A DNA stretch of 64,000 bases from Streptomyces adelaidensis (GTDB lineage Bacteria; Actinomycetota; Actinomycetes; Streptomycetales; Streptomycetaceae). The stretch covers positions 1-64,000 of the forward strand of contig NZ_JAEMUX010000040.1 of assembly GCF_016598475.1 (NCBI RefSeq), in the 5' to 3' direction. The position numbers and the translations under genes were made by a program. The first letter of the stretch is position 1. The number at the start of each line of letters is the position of its first letter. Positions 27,381 through 34,990 of this stretch are shown here, in pieces. The notes beneath the pieces were generated by a model that was given only the letters and a program-made list of their open reading frames with translations, was not told the origin of the DNA and did not search any database.

Positions 27381-28642
27381 GCCCACGCGAGGTGCTCCCG
27401 GTTGTGTGCGATCAGCCGGTCGGTGAGGGCCTCGGCGTACTCGTACTGCCCGATCAGGGGATGGGCGAGGAGTGCCTTGAACACCCGGTCCCGGCCGCCG
27501 CGCAGGGCCGCGTCGAGGGCCAGGTCCTCGTACGCGGTCACGTTCGCCATCAGGCCCGCGTACAGCGGGTCCACGGCCGGCACCGGCAGCGGGGTCGCAC
27601 CCTGCCTGCTCACGGCGGCCTGCACCTCGATCACCGCGTCGGCGGGGAGGAAGGGCAGGGTGCCCTGGTTGAGGGTGTTCACCACCTGGTAGGCACTGCC
27701 CCCGTCCCCCAGCAGCGACGCGGCCAGGTCGACGGCCGCCTCCGAGTAGAAGGCCCCGCCCCTCCTGGCCAGCAGCGCGGGTTTCTCGTCGAGCGCCGGG
27801 TCGGCGTACATGTCCAGCAACTGCCGCTCCATCGCGGCGACCTCGGCCGCCCTCGACGGCTTCGTACTTAGCTCTCGTACGACCTCGTCGTGGGCGTAGT
27901 AGTAGCGCAGGTAGTAGGAGGGGACCACGCCGAGGCGGTCCAGGACGGGGCGGGGCAGGCGCAGGTCGGCGGCGATGGTGTCGCCGTGGTCGGCCAGCAG
28001 CTTCGGCAGGACGTCCGCGCCGGACGGGCCGCCGAGGCGGACACCGGTCTCCCAGGTGAGGTGGTTGAGGCCGACATGGTCCAGGTGCACCTCGGCCGGC
28101 ATCACCCCGAGACGCGCGGCGAACTTGCGTTGCAGTCCGATCGCCACGTTGCACAGTCCGACCGCTTTGTGGCCGGCCTTGAGCAGGGCGCGGGTCACGA
28201 TCCCCACCGGGTTGGTGAAGTCGATGATCCAGGCGTCCGGGTTCGTACGGCGGACCCGCTCGGCGATGTCCAGGACGACCGGGACCGTGCGCAGCGCCTT
28301 GGCCAGGCCGCCCGCGCCGGTCGTCTCCTGCCCGACGCAGCCGCACTCCAGCGGCCACGTCTCGTCCTGCTCGCGGGCGGCCTGGCCGCCGACGCGGAGC
28401 TGCAGGAGGACGGCGTCGGCGCCCTCGACGCCCCGGTCCAGGTCACTCGTGGTGACGATCCGGCCGGGGTGCCCCTGACGGGCGAAGATACGGCGGGCCA
28501 GGCCGCCGACCAGCTCCAGTCGGCCGGCGGCCGGATCGACGAGCACCAGCTCCTCGACCGGCAGGGTGTCCCTGAGCCTGGCGAATCCGTCGACGAGTTC
28601 GGGGGTGTAGGTCGATCCTCCGCCGACCACGGTGAGTTTCAT
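27377..28642 (-). CDS. csnH: GH4 glycosidase (6-phospho-beta-glucosidase type, CsnH-like)
   Basis: A 421-residue NAD- and metal-dependent glycoside hydrolase of family 4. It has the Rossmann start KLTVVGGGSTYTPEL, the metal-ligand Cys in GLCNVAIG and the His in VGLNHLTW. It uses an oxidation-elimination mechanism on (phospho)glycosides. In S. coelicolor the homologous csnH follows a sugar ABC transporter and precedes csnK in an operon for chitosan oligosaccharides. The gene appears complete, but it lies 7 nt behind a truncated permease, so its original promoter has probably been separated from it. Confidence 0.87.
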   Translation of the reverse strand: MKLTVVGGGSTYTPELVDGFARLRDTLPVEELVLVDPAAGRLELVGGLARRIFARQGHPGRIVTTSDLDRGVEGADAVLLQLRVGGQAAREQDETWPLECGCVGQETTGAGGLAKALRTVPVVLDIAERVRRTNPDAWIIDFTNPVGIVTRALLKAGHKAVGLCNVAIGLQRKFAARLGVMPAEVHLDHVGLNHLTWETGVRLGGPSGADVLPKLLADHGDTIAADLRLPRPVLDRLGVVPSYYLRYYYAHDEVVRELSTKPSRAAEVAAMERQLLDMYADPALDEKPALLARRGGAFYSEAAVDLAASLLGDGGSAYQVVNTLNQGTLPFLPADAVIEVQAAVSRQGATPLPVPAVDPLYAGLMANVTAYEDLALDAALRGGRDRVFKALLAHPLIGQYEYAEALTDRLIAHNREHLAWA

Positions 28643-28649
28643 ACCAGTA

Positions 28650-29405
28650 TCAACCCTTAACTCCGGTCAGGGTGACGCCTTCGATGAACGCCTTCTGAGC
28701 GAAGAAGAACACGAGGATCACGGGGGCCATGACCAGCACGGTCGCGGCCATGGTCAGGTTCCAGTCGGTGTGGTGCGCGCCCTTGAAGGACTCCAGGCCG
28801 TAACTGAGCGTCCAGGCGGCGGAGTTCTCCGAGGCGTAGATCTGCGGGCCGAAGTAGTCGTTCCAGGCGTAGAAGAACTGGAAGAGCGCGACGGCCGCGA
28901 TGCCCGGCTTGGCCATCGGCAGGACGACCCGGAGCAGGGTGCGCAGCTCGCCGCAGCCGTCGACCCGGGCCGCGTCCAGGTACTCGTTCGGGATGGTCGT
29001 CAGGAACTGCCGGAGGAGGAAGATCGAGAACGCGTCGCCGAACGCCATCGGGATGATCAGCGGCCACAGCGTGCCCGACAGGTCGAGCTGCTTCGCCCAG
29101 AACAGGTACATCGGGATGACGACCACCTGAGGCGGCAGCATCATCATCGAGATGACCAGCATCAACGACAGATTGCGGCCCCGGAAGCGGAACTTGGCGA
29201 GCGCGTACGCCACCGGGATCGACGACACCACGGTCAGGACGGTGCCGAGGCCCGCGTAGATCAGGGTGTTCTTCCACCAGGTCAGGAAGCCCGGGGTGTC
29301 GAGGACCTGGCGGTAGTTGCTCCACTCCCAGGTGTCCGGGACCAGGTCACGGGTGAGCGCCTGCTGGCCGCTCATCAGCGAGGTCAGCAGTGCTCCTTCG
29401 GTACG
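28650..29405 (-). pseudogene. csnG: Truncated sugar ABC permease (CsnG-like)
   Basis: A MalG-type inner-membrane permease missing its N-terminus. Homology begins at about RTEGALLTS and runs to the end. Four or five membrane helices and the EAA loop (DAARVDGCGELRTLLRVVLPMAKPG) are intact, but the first helix and about 30-40 residues before it are gone. Upstream the DNA switches frame into a CsnF fragment; the join lies near 29391-29405, where both proteins could use the same bases (CGTACCGAAGGAG). This suggests a deletion between the csnF and csnG genes. A frame starting at 29471 exists, but its first 23 residues are out-of-frame csnF sequence. It is unlikely to make a working transporter. Confidence 0.82.
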
Positions 29406-29487
29406 TCGAGCAGCGCGGCCATGAAGGTGACCATCAGGTCGCCCACGCCCCACAGCGCGAGCGCGGTGCATATCAGGGCTGGGGCGA
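29392..29487 (-). pseudogene. csnF: Fragment of MalF-type permease (CsnF-like)
   Basis: A short stretch on the minus strand encodes ALICTALALWGVG, then DLMVTFMAALLDVPKE. This is the segment of MalF-type permeases that comes just before the EAA loop. It runs out into a TGA two codons after DVPKE, where the csnG fragment begins. Upstream it stops at the left end of the IS element. Only about 30 of roughly 300 codons are left. It shows that the permease gene was here before the deletions. Confidence 0.65.
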
Positions 29488-29490
29488 ATG

Positions 29491-29543
29491 CCCGCTCCCG
29501 CGTAGCGGGGCAGAGGCGTCCGAATCGCCTTCAGGGCGATTCG
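29491..29543. repeat. Left-end hairpins of the IS element
   Basis: Two hairpins: CCCGCT/AGCGGG around 29491-29510, and CGAATCGCC/GGCGATTCG at about 29521-29543, a perfect 9-bp stem with a 5-nt loop. Such imperfect or perfect subterminal hairpins are the recognition sites of Y1 transposases. The second also overlaps the 3' end of the ribbon-helix-helix gene. Confidence 0.75.
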
Positions 29544-29677
29544 GCGGGGCCGCCTGACTCGACGGCGCGTCGCACGAGGTGCAGCAACTCGGAGTTGACG
29601 GAGCGTTCTTCGGACGAGGCAAGGCTTTTGAGTTTGGCGTACAGGTCGTCAGGGATGCGGAAGTTGAAAATTGCCAT
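29531..29677 (-). CDS. Arc-like ribbon-helix-helix protein of the IS
   Basis: A 48-residue protein starting MAIFNFRIPDDLYAKLK. The strand (AIFNFRIP), helix (DDLYAKLKSLASSEE) and second helix (SVNSELLHLVRRAVES) form a complete Arc/MetJ-type ribbon-helix-helix fold, a dimeric DNA-binding repressor. It is read away from tnpB with only 28 nt between the start codons, so it could control the shared promoter. It sits where tnpA is found in complete IS605 elements. Its stop lies in the left-end hairpin. It is too short for most gene finders, but the pattern is clear. Confidence 0.8.
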   Translation of the reverse strand: MAIFNFRIPDDLYAKLKSLASSEERSVNSELLHLVRRAVESGGPAESP

Positions 29678-29705
29678 GGGGTCACGGTAGCCCTAGCGTG
29701 GGGTC

Positions 29706-31007
29706 ATGGCCAGATTCCGGATGTACCCAACGAGCGAGCAGGCAGAGCAGATGCTGCTGCACTGCGCGCACGCCCGGTACGTCTGGAACCTGGCTGTCGA
29801 GCAGCACACGCACTGGAAGCCGGGCCGCAGGTCCGCGCCCGGCTTCGCGGAGCAGTGCCGTCAGCTCACCGAAGCCCGGCGTGAGAACGAGTGGCTGGCA
29901 GCCGGGAACGCCGACGTGCAGCAGCAGGCCCTGAAGGACTTCGCCAAGGCCAAGAACGCCCGCTTCACCTCCGGCTTCGGTGAGCCGACCTGGCGCACGA
30001 AGTACGTGCATGAGGGCTTCCGCGTCATCGGCACCGACCGCGTACCCGAGTACGGGCCGGACGGCAGCCCGAAGCTGAATGCGAAGACCGGCAAGCAGGT
30101 CATGGGCCGCTCGGTGGTGGTGCAGAAGCTCAACCGGCGGTGGGCGCGGGTCAAGGTGCCCGGCTGCGGCTGGGTCCGCTTCCGTCCCAGCGCCAAAGGC
30201 AAGGGCGCGAAGCTCCCGGCTGCGAAGACGTTCCGCGTCACCTACCGCAACGGCCAGTGGCACGCGGCATTCGCGGTCATCCCCGAGGAGACTCCCGCAC
30301 CCGGCACGGGCGAGGTCGTCGGCATCGACCGGGGCGTGACCATCACGGCAGCCCTGTCGGACGGGCGGAAGCTGAACTGCCCGCAGCTCACGGTCAAGGA
30401 GCGGGCACAGATCCGCAAGCATGAGCGGCGCGCAGCGCGGGCCTCGAAGGGCAGCGAACAGAAAACCGCCGAGTACGCGAAGGTCGCCAGGCTCAAGGCC
30501 CGTGAGGCGAACCGGCGCAAGGACTGGTGCGAGAAGACCTCGACGATGCTCGCCTCCAGCTTCGACCTGATCCGGTTCGAGAAGCTGAACATCCAGAACA
30601 TGACCCGCTCCGCGAAGGGAACCGTGGAGCAGCCCGGCAAGAACGTTCGGCAGAAGTCCGGGCTGAACCGGAGCATCCTCGCCCAGGGCTGGGGCCTGCT
30701 GCGCCAACGCACCGAGCACAAGGCCCCCGGCCGGGTCGAGGACGTTCCCGCCCCCTACACGAGTCTGCGGTGCAGCGCCTGCGGCTGGATCGAGAAGAAG
30801 TCGCGCAAGAGCCAAGCCGACTTCGTCTGCGTATCCTGCGGGTTCACCTGCAACGCCGACGAGAACGCAGCAACCAACGTCGCGGCAGGACAGGGCGGGA
30901 TCCCCCGCCCCCGGCGCTCAGCCGGTGCCGGAGGGGTGACAACGGCCACCGGCCGTTCGAACGCCCGTGAACCTCAACCCACCTGGGTTGGAATCCCCCT
31001 CTTTTAA
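29706..31007 (+). CDS. tnpB: TnpB, RNA-guided DNA endonuclease
   Basis: A 433-residue TnpB, the ancestor-like relative of Cas12, which cuts DNA using a guide RNA taken from the element's right end. The wedge/REC-like N-terminus (ARYVWNLAVEQ) is followed by the RuvC core with Asp208 in GIDRG, Glu292 in RFEKLN and Asp385 in NADENAATN. A four-Cys zinc finger (C356, C359, C375, C378) lies between RuvC II and III. All catalytic residues are present and the reading frame is unbroken, so it may be active. Length is normal. TnpB promotes element retention after excision; mobility itself needs a TnpA supplied in trans. Confidence 0.92.
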   Translation: MARFRMYPTSEQAEQMLLHCAHARYVWNLAVEQHTHWKPGRRSAPGFAEQCRQLTEARRENEWLAAGNADVQQQALKDFAKAKNARFTSGFGEPTWRTKYVHEGFRVIGTDRVPEYGPDGSPKLNAKTGKQVMGRSVVVQKLNRRWARVKVPGCGWVRFRPSAKGKGAKLPAAKTFRVTYRNGQWHAAFAVIPEETPAPGTGEVVGIDRGVTITAALSDGRKLNCPQLTVKERAQIRKHERRAARASKGSEQKTAEYAKVARLKAREANRRKDWCEKTSTMLASSFDLIRFEKLNIQNMTRSAKGTVEQPGKNVRQKSGLNRSILAQGWGLLRQRTEHKAPGRVEDVPAPYTSLRCSACGWIEKKSRKSQADFVCVSCGFTCNADENAATNVAAGQGGIPRPRRSAGAGGVTTATGRSNAREPQPTWVGIPLF

Positions 31008-31024
31008 GCGGGGGAGGATGTCAA
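30880..31024 (+). ncRNA. Predicted omega RNA (TnpB guide RNA)
   Basis: TnpB guide RNAs overlap the 3' end of tnpB and run to the right end. Here that region has a CAACCCA/TGGGTTG hairpin (about 30975-30990) and a CCCCC/GGGGG hairpin (about 30994-31014) before GAGGATGTCAA. The guide would be the flanking bases from 31025 onward. The 5' limit is a guess; only the position and structure support it. Confidence 0.45.
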
Positions 31025-31546
31025 AGCAGTACGAAGTCGTCGTGCGGGCGTGGCGCAGCCGCCTGGTGTTGGGGTCGAAGGCGCCGGGGTCCCGATGACC
31101 AGTCGGCGCACGTCGTGCCGGGTGAGGCCGGCGGCCTTGACCGCTCCGTCGAGGGCGGCGGTGACCTGCCGTGGTACGGGTTCGGCGGGGCGTCGTCCGG
31201 GGGTGGGGACGGCGTGCTCGCCCACCGTGCGGCCGGTGATGTCGGCGACGGCGGCGAGGACGCGTTCGGGGGTGACGTCGAGGCCGGCGGCGTAGGCGGC
31301 GGTCGGGTCGACCGCGTAGAGCTGGGCGTTGGGGCCGGGTCGGCCCTCGCCGGAGTCGCTCCCGCCGGTACCCGTGGCGATCACGAGTCCGGCGGCTTCG
31401 AGCCGGGCCAGGAGCTGGGAGGCCGTCGGCTTCGACAGCCCCGTCAGCTTGCCGAGCCGCGTCCGGGAGAGCGGCCCGTGTTCCAGCAGCAGATCGAGCG
31501 CGGCGCGGTCGTTCATGGCACGCAGTACGCGTGGGGTTCCCGCCAT
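31025..31546 (-). pseudogene. csnR: Truncated ROK-family repressor (CsnR-like)
   Basis: Residues 1-80 form the winged-helix DNA-binding domain of ROK repressors (MAGTPRVLRAMNDRAALDLL start; LSRTRLGKLTGLSKPTASQL helix-turn-helix). The start of the ROK sugar-binding domain follows (YAAGLDVTPERVLAAVADI). Near 31085 one base seems to be missing: the next frame reads GAFDPNTRRLRHAR, as expected for the family, but the coding frame leaves it. Homology ends near 31045, just before the IS right end. Intact ROK repressors are about 390-400 residues; about 155 survive. The DNA-binding half might still be made, but without the sugar-responsive domain. Confidence 0.82.
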
Positions 31547-31570
31547 GTGTACGTCACCCGCCCAACTGTT

Positions 31571-31583
31571 AGGAAAGTTTCCT
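31571..31583. promoter_or_regulatory. ROK (CsnR) operator candidate
   Basis: AGGAAAGTTTCCT is an inverted repeat around a single G, 25 nt upstream of the csnR start. It matches the TTAGGAAA-type half sites I associate with actinobacterial ROK operators. It is unchanged although the regulator it should serve is broken. Confidence 0.65.
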
Positions 31584-31636
31584 GTCGGATGCCAGGACGA
31601 TAGGACTAGACCACAGAGGCGTCAATATCCGGCCAA

Positions 31637-31679
31637 CAAAAACCGCCCCCTGGCAACGGAGTCGTTACCTGGGGGCGGT
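31637..31679 (-). terminator. Terminator of the 278-residue secreted protein gene
   Basis: On the minus strand an ACCGCCCCC...GGGGGCGGT hairpin of about 16 paired positions with two mismatches is followed by TTTTTG. It is one of the most typical intrinsic terminators in the window and lies about 60 nt past the stop. Confidence 0.8.
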
Positions 31680-31735
31680 GCCCGCGATGCGGGAGGTGGC
31701 GCTATGTCACATCAGTGGAACCGGCGGGACCGGTG

Positions 31736-32572
31736 TCACTTCACGTCGACGTAGTCCGCCGCGGACGTCTTCGCCGCGGTGGTGGACGTACCGGCGAACT
31801 TGTAGCGGTAGGAGCCGTCCTTCGACGCCTTCACGGTGGTGGACAGGGCCCCGGCGGTGCCGGAGGTGACCGTCTTGACGTCCGTGTAGGCGGTGGCGCC
31901 CTTGGCCTTGAACTGGAGCGTCACCTTCTGGCCCTTGTAGCCGGTGTAGGCGCGCTTCGCCCAGTCGGCGCGGGTCAGCGTGCCCTTGACGGTGAGAGTC
32001 TTGCCCTTGACGGCCGGCTCCGGAGTGGCGTTGACGGTGACCTTGGCGAGGCGCTGCACCTTGGCCGTGCCGAGGCCGCCCCACATGTCGTAGCCGGACT
32101 CGAAGCTGATGTGGTCGTCGGAGGCGTCGTTGTCGACGGTCACGTGACCGTAGAAGGCGCCGGCCTTCCAGGTGGTGGCGTCCGCGGCGGCCCTCAGACT
32201 CTCCCGCGGGTTCACGGCGAGCGTCGTCGTGCACGACTCGGTCACCGTGGTGTCCGTCGTCGCGATCGGGGCGCACTTGGGCGTCTGGGAGAGGGCTTCC
32301 AGCCCGTTGGCGGGGTCCGCGAGCGAACCGCGGTACAGGACGATGCCCAGGAAGTTGTTCTCGTAGTTGATGACGAGGTCCGACGGGCGGGTGAAGCTGT
32401 ACGTGACCGGAACGGTCACCGTGGCCTTGGTGCCGACCACGATCGGCTTGCCGCCGTTCACCGTGACGGCGCCGAAGGTCAGGTCCGGCGAGTCGGCCAG
32501 CGCGGCGGGCGCGGCCAGGCCGGTGAGAGCCAGGGCACCGGACACGACGGCGCCTATGGCGAGCTTGCGCAT
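31736..32572 (-). CDS. Secreted Ig-like-fold protein, unknown function
   Basis: A 278-residue exported protein. It has a signal peptide (MRKLAIGAVVSGALALTG, ending APAALA at about residue 26), then beta-rich domains. The second half carries the common actinobacterial bacterial-Ig repeat (PAVKGKTLTVKGTLTRADW ... YKGQKVTLQFKAKG ... KASKDGSYRYKFAGTSTT). Two Cys residues (PKCAP, ESCTT) may form a disulphide. It could be a surface or matrix protein; no catalytic motif is visible. The frame stays open upstream to 33130, but the signal peptide fixes the start at 32572. Confidence 0.82.
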   Translation of the reverse strand: MRKLAIGAVVSGALALTGLAAPAALADSPDLTFGAVTVNGGKPIVVGTKATVTVPVTYSFTRPSDLVINYENNFLGIVLYRGSLADPANGLEALSQTPKCAPIATTDTTVTESCTTTLAVNPRESLRAAADATTWKAGAFYGHVTVDNDASDDHISFESGYDMWGGLGTAKVQRLAKVTVNATPEPAVKGKTLTVKGTLTRADWAKRAYTGYKGQKVTLQFKAKGATAYTDVKTVTSGTAGALSTTVKASKDGSYRYKFAGTSTTAAKTSAADYVDVK

Positions 32573-32676
32573 GTAACCCCCACATTCGCGGCGGGCCCCC
32601 GGGCGTTGCGCTCCAGAACAAGGGCCCACCGATGGGGGCGACACTAGGCGATCAGAATTGTGCGGGGAACGCGGGG

Positions 32677-32724
32677 TACCTGTGAAGACGGTAAAGGAAG
32701 TACCGGTGAAGACGGTAAAGAAAG
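32677..32724. repeat. 24-bp direct repeat, two copies
   Basis: Two adjacent near-identical 24-nt units (32677-32700 and 32701-32724) share TGAAGACGGTAAAG-type cores and differ at two positions. They lie in the intergenic region between the secreted protein and the HNH gene. Neither strand has a supported gene here. Possible binding site or slippage product. Confidence 0.75.
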
Positions 32725-32838
32725 CGCTGGTGACGCGGGCGCGCCAAGGCCGGACACCCCGCGGCCGCGGACTCGGCGGCGGCCCGGCCCCGTCCTCGGC
32801 CCGGGCGGGGGCGTCCGGCGATGCAAAAAACCGGATCG

Positions 32839-33375
32839 TCAGGCGGAAATGCCGTCGATCCGGGCGAGGGCGTCGTCCGCGCCATATGGCTGGAGGTAGG
32901 GCAGCCAGCGCGGGTCCCGATGGCCGGTGCCGATGATGCGCCAGGCCAGGCCGGTGGGCGGGGCGGGTTTGTGGCGGAGCCGCCAGCCGATCTCGACGAG
33001 ATGGCGGTCGGCCTTGACGTGGTTGCAGCGGCGGCAGGAAGCCACCACGTTGTCCCAGACGTGCTTTCCCCCGCGACTGCGCGGAATGACGTGGTCGACG
33101 CTGGTTGCGACGCCACCGCAGTACATGCACCGGCCCCCGTCGCGGGCGAACAGCGCCCGGCGGGTGAGAGGAACGGGCCCCCGATAGGGGACCCGGACGA
33201 ATCGCTTGAGCCGGACCACGCTGGGTGCGGGGAGTGTGACGGTCGCGCTGTGCAGATAGGCGCCGGATTCCTCCAGGGAGACAGCCTTGTTCTCCAGGAC
33301 GAGGATGAGCGCGCGGCGGAGCGGTACGACACCGAGGGGCTCGTACGACGCGTTGAGGACCAGGACGTGCGGCAC
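32839..33375 (-). CDS. HNH endonuclease family protein
   Basis: A 178-residue protein with a central HNH nuclease motif: CMYCGG (zinc Cys pair), VDHVIPRSRGGKHVWDN (catalytic His and Asn) and CRRCNHVKAD (second Cys pair). The N-terminus VLVLNASYEPLGVV is the conserved start of a widespread actinobacterial family. It is not associated with a restriction methylase or phage genes here, so the role (repair or defence) is unknown. Length is typical and the motif is complete. Confidence 0.88.
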   Translation of the reverse strand: MPHVLVLNASYEPLGVVPLRRALILVLENKAVSLEESGAYLHSATVTLPAPSVVRLKRFVRVPYRGPVPLTRRALFARDGGRCMYCGGVATSVDHVIPRSRGGKHVWDNVVASCRRCNHVKADRHLVEIGWRLRHKPAPPTGLAWRIIGTGHRDPRWLPYLQPYGADDALARIDGISA

Positions 33376-33691
33376 GGATGCCCTCCTTGTACGCCGGCGG
33401 CGCGTGGCTCGCGCCGTGGACGATCCGTAGTCAGTCTCCCCTCATGCCTGGTGGAAGCGCCACCATGTCCCGGTAACGGGCTGGGAGTGTTTTCGACCAC
33501 ACCCTCATTCATCCCCCGCCGCGTGCCCCCTTCACTCCCTGGTGAGCGCCCTGTCTCCCCCGAACATGGCGACGGCCTCCACACAATGCCCCGTTAGTGT
33601 GGTGGGTCTGCCCGTCCGGTGACCTTTCCGTGACCCGACGGATCTTGACCGCCGTACCGGAGGGCAGATATCGCACCTGGAGGTACCCGCC
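33376..33691. other. Divergent intergenic region, HNH / mscS
   Basis: About 316 nt between two divergent genes. It should hold both promoters. I see no operator-like palindrome and no small gene. Confidence 0.4.
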
Positions 33692-34789
33692 GTGTCGTCC
33701 GTTTCTTCCCTGTCCGTCCTGCTGGCCGCCGCCACGCCGTCGCCGTCTCCCTCGGAGACGTCGACGACACCGGCCGTGCCGTCGCTGGACGACGCGCAGG
33801 AGAGCGCGACCAACGCCGCCAGCTGGGTGGAGGAGAACTGGTCCACGTGGCTGGCCATCGGTCTCCGCGTCCTGCTGATCGTGGTCATAGCGGCGGTGCT
33901 GAGAGTGTTCGTCCGGCGGGCGATCACCAAGCTCATAGACCGGATGAACCGCTCGGTCCCCGGCGTCGAGGGCTCCACGCTCGGCGGTCTGCTCGTCAAC
34001 GTCGAGCGCCGCCGCCAGCGCTCCCAGGCCATCGGCTCGGTGCTGCGCTCGGTGGCGTCCTTCCTCATCATGGGCACCGCCGCGCTCATGGTCCTCGCCA
34101 CCTTCGAGATCAACCTCGCCCCGCTGCTGGCCTCGGCGGGTGTCGCGGGTGTGGCCATCGGTTTCGGCGCCCGCAACCTCGTGACGGACTTCCTCTCGGG
34201 TGTCTTCATGATCCTTGAGGACCAGTACGGCGTCGGCGACACCGTCGACGCGGGCGTCGCCTCCGGCGAGGTCATCGAGGTCGGCCTGCGCGTCACCAAG
34301 CTGCGCGGCGACAACGGAGAGATCTGGTACGTCCGCAACGGCGAGGTCAAGCGCATCGGCAACCTCTCCCAGGGCTGGGCCACGGCCGGCGTCGACGTCA
34401 CCGTCCGTTACGGCGAGGACCTCGACAAGGTCCGCCGCACCCTCCTGGAGGTCGGCGAGGCGATGAGCAAGGAGGACCCCTGGAACGAGCTCCTCTGGGG
34501 CCCCATCGAGGTCCTCGGCCTCGACGACGTGCTCCTGGAGTCGATGGTCGTCCGCGTCACGGCCAAGACCATGCCCGGCAAGGCCCTCACCGTCGAACGC
34601 GAACTCCGCTGGCGCATCAAGAAGGCCTTCGACGCCGCCGACATCCGCATCGTCGGCGGAGCCCCGGCAGTCCCGGCCGACGACCCCGACGCCGACCCGA
34701 CGGCCGGCATGGCGGCCCCGTCGGCGTACGCGTCCACGTCGTCGCCCCAGTCGGAGCGGGCGACGCCGATCGCGCCTGCGGCGAAGTAG
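33692..34789 (+). CDS. MscS-family mechanosensitive ion channel
   Basis: A 365-residue membrane protein that releases solutes during osmotic downshock. A Pro/Ser/Thr-rich start is followed by helix 1 (LRVLLIVVIAAVLRV), helix 2 (SVASFLIMGTAALMVLATF) and the pore helix with its Gly/Ala ridge (LASAGVAGVAIGFGARNLVTDFLSG). The beta domain (GVGDTVDAG ... GEVIEVGLRVTKLR) and the C-terminal alpha/beta domain come next. GTG at 33692 follows GGAGG by 8 nt. It is a single gene. Confidence 0.9.
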   Translation: MSSVSSLSVLLAAATPSPSPSETSTTPAVPSLDDAQESATNAASWVEENWSTWLAIGLRVLLIVVIAAVLRVFVRRAITKLIDRMNRSVPGVEGSTLGGLLVNVERRRQRSQAIGSVLRSVASFLIMGTAALMVLATFEINLAPLLASAGVAGVAIGFGARNLVTDFLSGVFMILEDQYGVGDTVDAGVASGEVIEVGLRVTKLRGDNGEIWYVRNGEVKRIGNLSQGWATAGVDVTVRYGEDLDKVRRTLLEVGEAMSKEDPWNELLWGPIEVLGLDDVLLESMVVRVTAKTMPGKALTVERELRWRIKKAFDAADIRIVGGAPAVPADDPDADPTAGMAAPSAYASTSSPQSERATPIAPAAK

Positions 34790-34990
34790 GCGGCGGGGGA
34801 GGCGAGCGGCGCCGGGCGGTAGCCGGGCGCCGCGTTTTCCTCTCGGCCGGGCCGCCGTAACGGTTCGGCACGCTCGTTCGAGTGAACGTCTGTGGGATTC
34901 CGGATCACCGGTCGGACGGGTGGCCCATGCTCATGACGGGGCACCCGACACGGGCGTAGCCTGGCACCAGTGCGACGAGGAGGACCAGGG

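Larger units (their letters stand above)
29490..31024 (+). mobile_element. IS200/IS605-family element (TnpB type, no tnpA)
   Basis: An element of about 1.5 kb with subterminal hairpins at both ends rather than inverted terminal repeats, and no target duplication, as is usual for IS605. It encodes TnpB rightward and a small ribbon-helix-helix protein leftward; there is no Y1 transposase gene. The left end starts near the hairpin at 29491-29512; the right end is taken as the sequence GAGGATGTCAA ending at 31024, which I recall as the end of related Streptomyces elements. It sits exactly between fragments of csnR and csnF. The end points are estimates within about 10 nt. Confidence 0.82.

Noticed and set aside
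26388..28358. One long minus-strand frame joining csnK to an upstream extension
   Set aside because: The upstream part lies over csnH in another frame and has no homology. csnK begins at GTG 27380, overlapping the csnH stop.
32573..33130. An N-terminal extension of the secreted protein upstream of 32572
   Set aside because: A typical signal peptide starts at 32572, and the extension runs over the 24-bp repeat and the HNH gene end.
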